NCBI GenBank assembly: GCA_017794705.1
Contig: CP051235.1
Coordinates: 1,675,010-1,739,009 of the forward strand
Source: Devosia sp.
GTDB lineage: Bacteria > Pseudomonadota > Alphaproteobacteria > Rhizobiales > Devosiaceae
Direction of reading: 5' to 3'
DNA length: 64,000 bases
In this document: piece after piece, positions 17,207 through 24,916 of the stretch
How positions within the stretch are numbered: position 1 is the stretch's first letter
Layout: each line of letters starts with the position of its first letter
Position numbers and translations under genes: made by a program
Notes under the pieces: generated by a model
The model's database searches: none
What the model was told of the DNA's origin: nothing
What the model saw: the letters and a program-made list of their open reading frames with translations, nothing else

Positions 17207-18100
17207 TTGACCGAATATACCGCGCAGGAAATCCGGTCGTTTTTCGTCCGCCAGCGCATCGGCTCGTTGATGTCCCGGCTGGATTTCAAACGCCCGCGCC
17301 ACAACCTCACTCAGGATGAAGGCATTGCGGCAGTCTGCGCGCCGCTTGCCGAAGGGCTCGCCGTCGCGGCAAAGGCCGAGCCGCGATACGACGTGCCCCG
17401 TCACATCTACACGCTCTGGCAACAGGGTTGGGAAGAAGCTCCACCACTCGTAAAGGCCTGTGCCGAGACCTGGCAGGAGCTCAATCGCGGATGGCAGATC
17501 CACAAGCTGGATGATGCACAGGTCGCCGAACTGGTGCCGGAGCTGGCCGAGTTCGACCACGTCAGAATGGGCCGGGCCGGCCGATCCGACCTGGTGCGCA
17601 TGGCCCTCATCCAGAAATTCGGCGGCATCTGGGTCGATGCCACCACCTGGTGTGCGCGACCGCTCGACGCCTGGCTGCCCGGGTTGATGCAATCCGACTT
17701 TTTCACCTTCTCCCGCCCCAGGGCCCATCGCATGGTGGCGAGCTGGTTCATTGCCGCGCCCGCCGGCAGCCGGACCATGGCCGCCTGGTGGGATCTGGTG
17801 GTGCAAAACTGGCGTCTGTTCGACAAGCCGCACCATTATTTCTGGCTGCATTACCTGTTTGAATACCTCACCACCCGCGACGCCAACGTCATGCGGGCCT
17901 GGCAGGACATGCCAAAACTGCCCGCACGCCCCTCGTTCGTCGTTGCCACAAGTCATGATCGACAAAAGGTGGCGGATGCCGTCTGGAAACTGGTTGAAGA
18001 CAATCTTGTTCCCGTCCACAAGTTCAACCACCGGTGGTCGGCAGGTACCGATATTTCAGGCACGCCGTTGGGGCGCCTGACCGGACTTGAGACCGTTTAG
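17207..18100 (+). CDS. Capsular-type glycosyltransferase, copy 2
   Basis: A 297-residue paralogue of the protein at 15412-16320, with the same landmarks: VPRHIYTLWQQGWEEAPPL, RMALIQKFGGIWVDAT (Asp metal motif) and a C-terminal VPVHKFNHRW then SGTPLGRLTGL. The start is a TTG at 17207 with GGAGCGGTGGAG just upstream; no ATG fits the alignment to copy 1. It lies 15 bp after sulfotransferase copy 1. Divergence between the copies suggests an old duplication with a different sugar specificity, not redundancy. Confidence 0.85.
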   Translation: MTEYTAQEIRSFFVRQRIGSLMSRLDFKRPRHNLTQDEGIAAVCAPLAEGLAVAAKAEPRYDVPRHIYTLWQQGWEEAPPLVKACAETWQELNRGWQIHKLDDAQVAELVPELAEFDHVRMGRAGRSDLVRMALIQKFGGIWVDATTWCARPLDAWLPGLMQSDFFTFSRPRAHRMVASWFIAAPAGSRTMAAWWDLVVQNWRLFDKPHHYFWLHYLFEYLTTRDANVMRAWQDMPKLPARPSFVVATSHDRQKVADAVWKLVEDNLVPVHKFNHRWSAGTDISGTPLGRLTGLETV

Positions 18101-18153
18101 GGGTCTGGTCCATTGTTGGCGCCGGCACCCCGGCGGGGCGACCGGAGAATGAA

Positions 18154-18960
18154 GTGGACCCTTTTCAGATGACCAAGGTCAGGCTCGAAAGCGACGCCGA
18201 CTCCCTGAAAGTCAGGGCGCTTGGTCTGGTCCTTGATCGCTACCGGAATCTCGAGGAAATGCGGCATCTGCCGGTGCCGGTTCGCAATGCGGTGGGTTTT
18301 TCCGTGCTGACGGCCGACCGGCGGCTGCATTTCGTGCGCAACGCCAAAGCGGGCAGCACCAGCATTGTGCGCATGATCTACAGCTACGCGGCCGGCGAGG
18401 AATTTCAGGGCAAAACAAACACGAAATTCGAAGGTGTCATCCGGGGCTTTCACAATTGGCGTGCCTGCTACGAGGCGCTCACGTCGCGGGAGCCGGTGAT
18501 TTTCTGCCTCGTTCGCAACCCTTACGACCGGCTGATGTCCGGCTTCCGGAATTTTTACGTGGCGCGCTCGCACTCATGGGGCTGGCGGCACGCGCTTCAG
18601 ATGCGGCAGATGGGCTACGCGCCCGGCAAGTCGCCGGAGGCCAATCTCGACGTCTTCCTCGACTATATCGCACTTTCGTTCGAGACCGATGAGCTGCACA
18701 CTGACCGCCACTGGCGCAAGCAGGTGCACAATATCGGCTTCCCGGATGTGAGCTATGACGTGATCGGGCGTATGGAAACTCTGGTTGACGACATGAAGCA
18801 GGTCCTGGAACGGGCCAAAATCAACGACGGTCTGATCGATTTGCTGTCCCGCCGCCACAATCACACGGATGACGTCCGCGAGGCGCTCGCACCAACCGCC
18901 GCCCAACGCCGGCGGATCGAAGAGCTTTACGCCGATGATTTCGAGGCGTTTGGCTACTGA
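18154..18960 (+). CDS. Carbohydrate sulfotransferase (Sulfotransfer_2 type), copy 2
   Basis: A 268-residue paralogue of the sulfotransferase at 16394-17191. PAPS-binding elements are FVRNAKAGSTSIVRM (about residues 60-74) and LVRNPYDRLMSGFRNFY. A GTG at 18154 with GGAG seven bases upstream was used; an ATG at 18169 aligns exactly with the start of copy 1 and is an equally fair choice. The stop overlaps the next start (TGATG). It completes the second glycosyltransferase-sulfotransferase pair of the locus. Confidence 0.87.
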   Translation: MDPFQMTKVRLESDADSLKVRALGLVLDRYRNLEEMRHLPVPVRNAVGFSVLTADRRLHFVRNAKAGSTSIVRMIYSYAAGEEFQGKTNTKFEGVIRGFHNWRACYEALTSREPVIFCLVRNPYDRLMSGFRNFYVARSHSWGWRHALQMRQMGYAPGKSPEANLDVFLDYIALSFETDELHTDRHWRKQVHNIGFPDVSYDVIGRMETLVDDMKQVLERAKINDGLIDLLSRRHNHTDDVREALAPTAAQRRRIEELYADDFEAFGY

Positions 18961-20165
18961 TGGGCAACAAGACTTCAGGGCAATCGAACCCGCCATCCAC
19001 TGCGCGCGTCCTGCGCCCCGCTCATTCATTGGCCGTGCTTGCGGAGGATAACCCGTTGCGCCGTTTGCCGCGCGCGCCTGACCGCCGCCGCAGCGAGGTC
19101 TTCACCTCGCGCTATGAAGACCGGATCATCTTTTATGACTGCTTCTGGGATGCGGCCGGAGAAAACATCCTGTTGATCGGACCACCGCCGTTCAATCTCG
19201 CGGCGCAGCATGATGGCGCAACATTCACCGCCCTGCCGTCAGGGCAGGTCTTGACCGCTTCCCGATATCGGTCCCGGTCGACAATGCTGACGGTGCTGTC
19301 CGGCGCGCCCTCCAGCACCACCGAGATCCGTATCGCGTTTGCAGACCAGCAATTCACTTTGCCCGTGCAACCCAACTTTGCCGCCGAGCTTGCCGGATCG
19401 CGCCTCATGTTCACCATGAGCAAAAACAATGCGCTGGCCTGGATCGAGACTTGGGCGCGCTGGCATGTCGAAGCGCATCAGGTCGACACGATCATCTTCT
19501 TTGACAACGGGTCCTCCAACCCGGACTCGGTGGCAGTCGAAGCCTGCCTAGCCGCGGTGCCGGGGTTGAAGACACTGGTGATGATCGATTGGCCCTACCG
19601 TTACGGGGCCACCGACAAAGGCGTCATCATGCACCGGTTCTGGGCGCAGTTCCTTCAGGTTTCCGCGATGAATCTTGTGCTCCGCCGGTTCGGGGGCATG
19701 GCAGAAGGCATTCTCAATTGCGACGTGGACGAGTTGGTGGCCCTTCCCGCCACGGGCACAGTCTTCGATCTCCTGCGCACGTCCGACATCGGCTATGCGC
19801 ACCTTGCGGGGACGTGGGTGGAAACGCACACCGGGGCCACCGCCTTCCCGCCGGAGCAGCGCAGCCATTTCGCCTACACCCATGTCGATCGCACCTTTCT
19901 CAGCCGCCTCAGCCCGGCCAAATGGGTCATCGATCCGAAAAAGAGCTGGCTGCAGGCGCCGGATGTCTTTGCCTATATGCATGATGTCAAACATCCGCCC
20001 TCCGGCACCAAGCCGGTTCGCGGGAAGTTCTGGCATTTCAAGGGTATCAATTCGAACTGGAAGTCGAAGCGGCGCATTGACCTTGAGCCCAATTGGTTTA
20101 GGCACGGCGAGCCCGCCGATTTGCTGGCGGCGCGGGATTTTTTCACCAAAAGGACCACCAAATGA
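18960..20165 (+). CDS. Glycosyltransferase, GT2/GT92-like
   Basis: A 401-residue protein. The first 140 residues are beta-rich with no recognised domain; a GT-A catalytic part follows: TMSKNNALAWIETWARWHV (entry strand typical of GT92 and related DUF23-like enzymes), IIFFDNGSS and the metal-binding ILNCDVDELVAL. It has no transmembrane segment. Its start overlaps the sulfotransferase stop by one base and its stop overlaps the ligase start (ATGA), so it belongs firmly to the surface-glycan operon. The donor sugar is unknown. Confidence 0.8.
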   Translation: MGNKTSGQSNPPSTARVLRPAHSLAVLAEDNPLRRLPRAPDRRRSEVFTSRYEDRIIFYDCFWDAAGENILLIGPPPFNLAAQHDGATFTALPSGQVLTASRYRSRSTMLTVLSGAPSSTTEIRIAFADQQFTLPVQPNFAAELAGSRLMFTMSKNNALAWIETWARWHVEAHQVDTIIFFDNGSSNPDSVAVEACLAAVPGLKTLVMIDWPYRYGATDKGVIMHRFWAQFLQVSAMNLVLRRFGGMAEGILNCDVDELVALPATGTVFDLLRTSDIGYAHLAGTWVETHTGATAFPPEQRSHFAYTHVDRTFLSRLSPAKWVIDPKKSWLQAPDVFAYMHDVKHPPSGTKPVRGKFWHFKGINSNWKSKRRIDLEPNWFRHGEPADLLAARDFFTKRTTK

Positions 20166-21442
20166 CCGCCGCAGACACGGCCCAATCCGCGCAAGTTGAC
20201 CGGGTCCGCTGGTTCGACCGGCTGTGGTGGCCGCTGATCATTTTCGCTTTCGCCTCAACCTGCGTGATCGGCACGGTGGGCTCGATCCTGTCGGTGATCT
20301 GCGCCCTCATTTGCCTGCCGATGCTGCTCGATCCGGACATGCAGGCGCAACTAAAGGGGCAGTGGGACATTCTGGTGTTCCCGTTGTTTTTTGCCGCCCT
20401 CGGCATCGTGTTTGCGATCAATGCCGACCAGCCGCGCGACATGATCTACTGGTTCAATTTCACCTCGCTGCCGGTGGCGACGACCGTCTATTTGCTGGCC
20501 CGGCGTCACTCCGGCGGAAACTGGCCGCTGACCATCATCACCCTGGCCTTCATCGGGGCGTTGCTCGGAACCGGCTTCGGGGCGTGGCAAGTGCTGGTCG
20601 GGGGCCTCCCGCGCGCGGTTGGCCTGTTCAACAATCCGAACATGTATGGCCACATCATCCTGATCCTGGGGTTCATGTGCGTGCCGGCGCTGTTCCTGAC
20701 CCGCTCCAACTGGCGCTGGCTCTATCTGGCCGGGCCGGTTCTTGGTGTGGCGGGGGCGGTGCTGTCCGGCTCGCGGGGCACGTTGCTTGCCGTCCCCGTC
20801 GCGGCGGTGCTGGCGCTGGCCTATATTCTGACACAGCCCTCTGCCCGACGCTGGGTGTTGGGCGTGCTCGTCGTCGCGATTGTGGCGATCGGCGCGTGGC
20901 TGGTCCTGTTCGTTGAATTCGACGGGGCCCTGCAACGTGTCTCGCGCATGGCCGAGACCATTTCGGAGGTGATCAGCACCGGCGCTTCCTCGGAAACCGG
21001 CACACAGACGCGGCTCGAGGTCTATGCCGGCGCCTGGCAGGCGTTCCTGCAGTCCCCCTTGATCGGGCATGGCTGGGCCGGTGCGGTGCCGGCCGCGATT
21101 GCCGGTATCGAAGAGGGCCGGGTGCTCGATATCGCCCGCACCTTCCGGCACATGCATAATGATTTTCTGGGTTTTGCCGCCGGGGCCGGCATCATCGGCC
21201 TTGCAGGCTTTTTCGCCATGATGCTGGCGCCGCTTTACAGTCTCAGGCATCGCGACGCGCTGTTCTGGCACCGTGCCTATCTGGCCGGCCTGCTGATCTC
21301 GACCTATGCCGTGTTTGGCGTGCTTGACGCCATGTTCGGCTTCGATACCGGCATTTCAACCTTCGTGATGATGACCGCCATCCTTGCGGGGACGTTCACC
21401 GTGCACGAAGCCCAAGTTCCCAATTCTCAGCCCGGCACCTGA
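20162..21442 (+). CDS. O-antigen ligase / polymerase-like membrane protein
   Basis: A 426-residue protein with about 10-12 transmembrane helices and the Wzy_C/O-antigen-ligase pattern: GLFNNPNMYGHIILI in the middle, a GSRGT helix-loop, then a large periplasmic loop with TRLEVYAGAWQAFLQSPLIGHGW and the histidine motif RHMHNDFLG. It either polymerises repeat units or ligates a finished glycan to a lipid carrier. It ends the co-directional run that starts at pheS. Its 3' end overlaps the convergent MFS gene by 16 bp. Confidence 0.85.
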   Translation: MTAADTAQSAQVDRVRWFDRLWWPLIIFAFASTCVIGTVGSILSVICALICLPMLLDPDMQAQLKGQWDILVFPLFFAALGIVFAINADQPRDMIYWFNFTSLPVATTVYLLARRHSGGNWPLTIITLAFIGALLGTGFGAWQVLVGGLPRAVGLFNNPNMYGHIILILGFMCVPALFLTRSNWRWLYLAGPVLGVAGAVLSGSRGTLLAVPVAAVLALAYILTQPSARRWVLGVLVVAIVAIGAWLVLFVEFDGALQRVSRMAETISEVISTGASSETGTQTRLEVYAGAWQAFLQSPLIGHGWAGAVPAAIAGIEEGRVLDIARTFRHMHNDFLGFAAGAGIIGLAGFFAMMLAPLYSLRHRDALFWHRAYLAGLLISTYAVFGVLDAMFGFDTGISTFVMMTAILAGTFTVHEAQVPNSQPGT

Positions 21443-22884
21443 ACGGGCGCGGCCTGATCCCGGCTTTCCGGGACGGCCAGGTCGTGGCGCCGGTCGATGA
21501 ACAGATAGCAGGCCCACATGCCGATCAGCGTGGTGGGCACCGCGAGCCCCACCAGCCACTGCGAAATCAACCGCGCCGTCTCCGGTCCCATGCTTTCCGA
21601 AAACCCCTGGGCATTGGCGAGAATGCCGAGGCTTGCCGCGCCCAATGCCGTGCCGATGCGCTGCATGGTATGGATCGAACCGGCGATCCGGTCCTTTTCC
21701 AACCCCTGGCTGTCGGCGATCTGACGGCGGGCGATGAGGTTCCAGGCCGTACCGAACCCGGCCCCGTCGAGCAGGAAGCCCACACCCAACAGCCAGATCT
21801 GGTCGGTGTAGATGGCGACGTTGAACAGGCTGACCCCGGCCAGCACCAGCGCCGCGCCGAGCATGATGATCCGCCCTTCGCGTTCCGCCGGCGTGCCCGA
21901 AAAGATGACCTCAGAAAGGGTCCAGCCCAGCGAGGCCGTGAACATCATGAAGCCCAGTTGCACGGGCGGAATGCCGTAAAGCAGAACGAACAGCACCGGC
22001 CCGAAGGTCGAGATGCCGATCACTGCCGCAGACAGCGTGACGACCATCAGCGAGGCGGCGCCGACTCGCGTCCTTGGATTGGTCACGCCCAGCGGCAACA
22101 GCCGCCGCTCGCCCGAGATGGCGTCCAGCCACAGGAACAGGCCGAGCAACGCCAGCCCTCCGGCCACCATGGCAGGGGTCGTCGTCCAGTTGACCTCGAT
22201 GGCGGCGCTGGCGATCAGCATGACGCCGACCAGCAAGAGCACCATGCGCAGTGCCGGGAAGTTCTCCGCCTTGCCGAGCTTGAGCGGTGAAGCCAATGCC
22301 GGGTGCTTTCCAAGCAGCAAAAGCGACAGGATGGTCAGGATGGTGCCGAAGATCGTCAGATAGATGAAGGCATCGCGCCAGGTGGCGAACTCCGAGAACA
22401 GTCCGCCAACCAATGGCCCGCTGAAAGCGGCAAAGCCCCAGACGATGGCAATCACGCTGCCGGCACGGGCGATGAGGGGCAGCGGGAACATGCGCGCCAC
22501 CGAGATCGAGGCCAGCGACACGAAGGCCGCGCCCGAGAGCGCCTGGAAAAACCGGCCGGCCTGGAAGGTCAGCATGTCGTGGGCGCCATAGCTGATCAGG
22601 CAGCCGACCACGAACCCGGCCCCGCAGACCGAGAACGAGGTACGCACGCCCCAGCGCCGCACCAGAAAGGCGGCAATCATGCCGGTCATGATCGAGGCCG
22701 CCTCGAAGAGCGTGCGGCCCCAACTGATCAGCACGGCCCCGCCGATATCGGCAACGATGTCAGGCAGAAGCGTGGCTTCCATCAGCCGGTCGGCCGCGAA
22801 CAGCCAGACGCCGCCGCACAGCAAAAGCAGATAGGGAAAGCCGCGTTCGCGCACGACGGCGCGATAGCTGAGGTCAGGCGTCAC
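21427..22884 (-). CDS. MFS transporter
   Basis: A 485-residue, 12-14-helix major facilitator protein. The pattern of the loop between helices 2 and 3 (AAFLVRRWGVRTSF) and the long C-terminal half fit drug-proton antiporter-type exporters (DHA2-like). The start is a GTG at 22884; the next methionine is deep in TM1, so no better start exists. A perfect 11-bp inverted repeat lies 17 bp upstream and probably holds its operator. No regulator gene is directly adjacent. The substrate is unknown. Confidence 0.85.
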   Translation of the reverse strand: MTPDLSYRAVVRERGFPYLLLLCGGVWLFAADRLMEATLLPDIVADIGGAVLISWGRTLFEAASIMTGMIAAFLVRRWGVRTSFSVCGAGFVVGCLISYGAHDMLTFQAGRFFQALSGAAFVSLASISVARMFPLPLIARAGSVIAIVWGFAAFSGPLVGGLFSEFATWRDAFIYLTIFGTILTILSLLLLGKHPALASPLKLGKAENFPALRMVLLLVGVMLIASAAIEVNWTTTPAMVAGGLALLGLFLWLDAISGERRLLPLGVTNPRTRVGAASLMVVTLSAAVIGISTFGPVLFVLLYGIPPVQLGFMMFTASLGWTLSEVIFSGTPAEREGRIIMLGAALVLAGVSLFNVAIYTDQIWLLGVGFLLDGAGFGTAWNLIARRQIADSQGLEKDRIAGSIHTMQRIGTALGAASLGILANAQGFSESMGPETARLISQWLVGLAVPTTLIGMWACYLFIDRRHDLAVPESRDQAAPVQVPG

Positions 22885-22900
22885 AATTCACTCGCAAGAT

Positions 22901-22928
22901 ATTATATAAACTATTTGGTTTATATAAT
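22901..22928. promoter_or_regulatory. 28-bp operator-like inverted repeat upstream of the MFS gene
   Basis: ATTATATAAAC (22901-22911), TATTTG, GTTTATATAAT (22918-22928): perfect 11-bp arms in an AT-only island within a GC-rich region. It sits just before the MFS start and after the stop of the ArsP-like gene, so it most likely binds a dimeric regulator of the exporter. Confidence 0.65.
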
Positions 22929-22978
22929 CAGAAACCCACTCGTGCAAGCAGATTGTCACCGCAGAGCGGCAGGTGCAA

Positions 22979-24022
22979 TCAGGCGATGGCCTGAAACACC
23001 AGTCCGGCGACCAGCGATCCGCCGAGGGCAAATCCCGCGTAGGCGGCGAACACCGGCTTCTTGACCAGCGCATAGACCGCGATAGCAGCGGGGATGCAGG
23101 TCACGCCCCCGGCCACCATGAAACTCAGCGCTGCCCCTGGTTGCATGCCCTGTCCCAGCAATCCGTCGACCAGCGGCAGCGCTGCATAGCCGTTGAGATA
23201 GGCCGGCACGCCAACCAGCGTCGCCACCGCCACGGGCATCAGGCCCTCGCCGCCGACGGCGGTCACGATCCAGTCGGCGGGCACGAATCTAAGCATCAGG
23301 CTTTCCAGCACGAAGGCGAGGGTCAGCCACTTGCCGAGGAAGAACAGATTTTTGAGGGTGCTCTTGCGGAACTTTCCCCGCCGGGTTTCGTCTGTCCAGA
23401 ATGTCCAGGCTACGGGCTTGGGGTTGCGCACGCTCGAAGCCGCGCAGCCGCCGTCGCCGATGCCTTCACGCAGCGGATCGGCAAAGCCGCCAGCCCTGGT
23501 GATGAAATAGACGCTAAAGCCGCCAAGCAGCCCGAGCCACAGCGCCGCCGCCGTTTTGGCGATCGCATAGTCGAGGCCCAGCACGCTGGTCGTCAGCACG
23601 AACATCGAAGGGTCCATCACCGGTGAGGCCAGCCAGAAGGCCATGACCGGCGCCAGCGGCACGCCCATGGTCAAAAGCGCCGCGATGATCGGAATGACCC
23701 CGCAGGAACAAAAGGGCGATAGCGCCCCGAAGGCGGCGGCGAGAAAGATCATCGGCACGGTGCGCCCCACAAAGGCGCGGGCGATCAGGTTGTTGGCGCC
23801 GCTGGCGGTCGCATAGGCGGCAATCAGAACCGAGAACAATATGAAGGGTGCGGTTTCCCAGACACTTTCGGCCGTGAATTCGGCCGTCGAAAGGGCCAGC
23901 GGCCAACTGAAGAGAGCCAGCACCGCGAAAAGGCCGAGGATCGTCAGCACAACCCGGTCCAGCTTGAGCAGCAGTGCCCACCAGTCGGGCCGCCGGTTCA
24001 GATCGAGGGAAGTATCGGCCAT
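22979..24022 (-). CDS. ArsP-like permease (DUF318 family)
   Basis: A 347-residue membrane protein with about eight helices in two halves. The first half carries the signature SPFCSCGVIPI (C105 and C107), the second GVPAYLNGYAALPLVDGLL and AGGVTCIPAAIAV. Family members such as ArsP export trivalent organoarsenicals; others are uncharacterised permeases. A hydrophilic loop of about 55 residues (about 195-235) separates the halves. A GGAG precedes the ATG. It lies 66 bp downstream of an ArsR gene with a vicinal cysteine pair, consistent with metalloid-inducible expression. Confidence 0.82.
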   Translation of the reverse strand: MADTSLDLNRRPDWWALLLKLDRVVLTILGLFAVLALFSWPLALSTAEFTAESVWETAPFILFSVLIAAYATASGANNLIARAFVGRTVPMIFLAAAFGALSPFCSCGVIPIIAALLTMGVPLAPVMAFWLASPVMDPSMFVLTTSVLGLDYAIAKTAAALWLGLLGGFSVYFITRAGGFADPLREGIGDGGCAASSVRNPKPVAWTFWTDETRRGKFRKSTLKNLFFLGKWLTLAFVLESLMLRFVPADWIVTAVGGEGLMPVAVATLVGVPAYLNGYAALPLVDGLLGQGMQPGAALSFMVAGGVTCIPAAIAVYALVKKPVFAAYAGFALGGSLVAGLVFQAIA

Positions 24023-24088
24023 TAGTTTTCTCCATATCCCTAGAAGGGTCGTTATTTAACGGCGCAAGACATCGCCAGCTTTCGGGCC

Positions 24089-24424
24089 TCAGGCGGCGTT
24101 GTCGTTACTCGTTCCGGCTTCAGGCAATTCGTCCACACCGGCGCAACACTCATCGGAAAGATAGGCGATCAGCCGGTTCATGCTGTCAAAACTGGCCCGA
24201 TTCAATATTGTGCGGCCCTGCCGTTCCTGTTCGACCAGCCCGGCCTGTACCAGCGCGGTCAGGTGATGCGCCAGCGTGGAGGGCGGCGCACCGACATGCG
24301 CGCCGATTTCCCCCACGCTCAGCGCCCGGTCACCCGATTTCACCAGCAACCGGAAAATGTGCAGGCGCATCTCATGTCCGAGCGCGGAAAGGGCAGAAGC
24401 TGCAATCCTGTTGTCATAGGTCAT
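24089..24424 (-). CDS. ArsR-family metalloid-type repressor
   Basis: A 111-residue winged-helix repressor: ALGHEMRLHIFRLLV, then the recognition region VGAPPSTLAHHLTALVQAGLV. A vicinal cysteine pair, C93-C94 in SDECCAGV, is the type of As(III)/Sb(III) site seen in C-terminal-site ArsR proteins. It is co-directional with the ArsP-like permease and probably controls it. A 12-bp perfect palindrome 17 bp upstream of its start is the likely operator. It is distinct from the two BigR-like ArsR proteins, which lack the CC pair. Confidence 0.85.
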   Translation of the reverse strand: MTYDNRIAASALSALGHEMRLHIFRLLVKSGDRALSVGEIGAHVGAPPSTLAHHLTALVQAGLVEQERQGRTILNRASFDSMNRLIAYLSDECCAGVDELPEAGTSNDNAA

Positions 24425-24441
24425 GTGGGAAACATAACCAT

Positions 24442-24453
24442 AAAACTAGTTTT
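24442..24453. promoter_or_regulatory. 12-bp palindrome upstream of the arsR-arsP genes
   Basis: AAAACTAGTTTT is perfectly self-complementary and lies 17 bp upstream of the ArsR start. It probably serves as the autoregulatory operator. Confidence 0.5.
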
Positions 24454-24490
24454 GTCAAGTGAGCTCCGGCGGCGCTAGCGCTCAACATTG

Positions 24491-24538
24491 GTCCGGTGAA
24501 CCAATTTTTGGTGCGAACACCCTGAGAGCTATGCTCGA
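24491..24538. repeat. Dispersed hairpin repeat, copy a
   Basis: Degenerate member of the repeat family also seen at 42199, 45616 and 51478. Hairpin ATTGGT-CCGGTGA-ACCAAT, then a tail ending in the 15-mer GAGAGCTATGCTCGA (24524-24538), identical to the 15-mers at 42239-42253 and 51516-51530. It lies between the ArsR and DUF2892 genes. Confidence 0.6.
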
Positions 24539-24593
24539 GGGGTCATGAACCGAAAGGGCAAATAGGTCCGGCCCGCCGCTGCCCCACCGCGCC

Positions 24594-24800
24594 TCAGTTC
24601 TGCTTGACCGGACAGGTCGAGATGCCCAGCACTGAATAGATCGGGCAGGTGCCGAACAAGCCGGTGACCAGCGGCACGATGCCTATCAGCAACGCATAGC
24701 GCCATCCCGCGTCGGGCAGCATGAAAAATGCGATCAGCAGCAGTGCGCCAGCCACGACCCGGATCACGCGATCGATGGTGCCGACATTGTTCTTGAACAT
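24594..24800 (-). CDS. DUF2892 (YgaP-type) inner membrane protein
   Basis: A 68-residue protein with two membrane helices: VGTIDRVIRVVAGALLL at the N terminus and the second helix GIVPLVTGLFGTCPIYSVLG. It matches DUF2892, which also forms the membrane anchor of the rhodanese YgaP and often occurs in sulfide-detoxification operons. The ATG at 24800 was chosen because MFKNNVGTID is the usual family start. The upstream region carries a perfect copy of the BigR-type operator found at 6564-6587, tying it to the same sulfur response. Confidence 0.85.
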   Translation of the reverse strand: MFKNNVGTIDRVIRVVAGALLLIAFFMLPDAGWRYALLIGIVPLVTGLFGTCPIYSVLGISTCPVKQN

Positions 24801-24847
24801 GATTCTGTCTCCTTGACCTGGCCCGTGCATGGGCCATGTCCAGAAAT

Positions 24848-24871
24848 CTACATTAGGTTCATCTAATGTAG
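24848..24871. promoter_or_regulatory. BigR-type operator, copy 2
   Basis: CTACATTAG (24848-24856), GTTCAT, CTAATGTAG (24863-24871): perfect 9-bp arms with the same six-base centre spacing as copy 1. On the minus strand a TAATGT -10 box lies within the arm at the same relative place as in the repressor promoter. It sits 47 bp upstream of the DUF2892 gene. Confidence 0.8.
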
Positions 24872-24916
24872 TTGATCCAGATCAACAGTCGATCACATTT
24901 GCTGCGCTTGATCGGG

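Noticed and set aside
24519-24531. CTGAGAG near a conserved-looking tail, resembling a TPP riboswitch
   Set aside because: The rest of the TPP aptamer consensus is absent, and the same tail recurs at 42239 and 51516, so it is a dispersed repeat.
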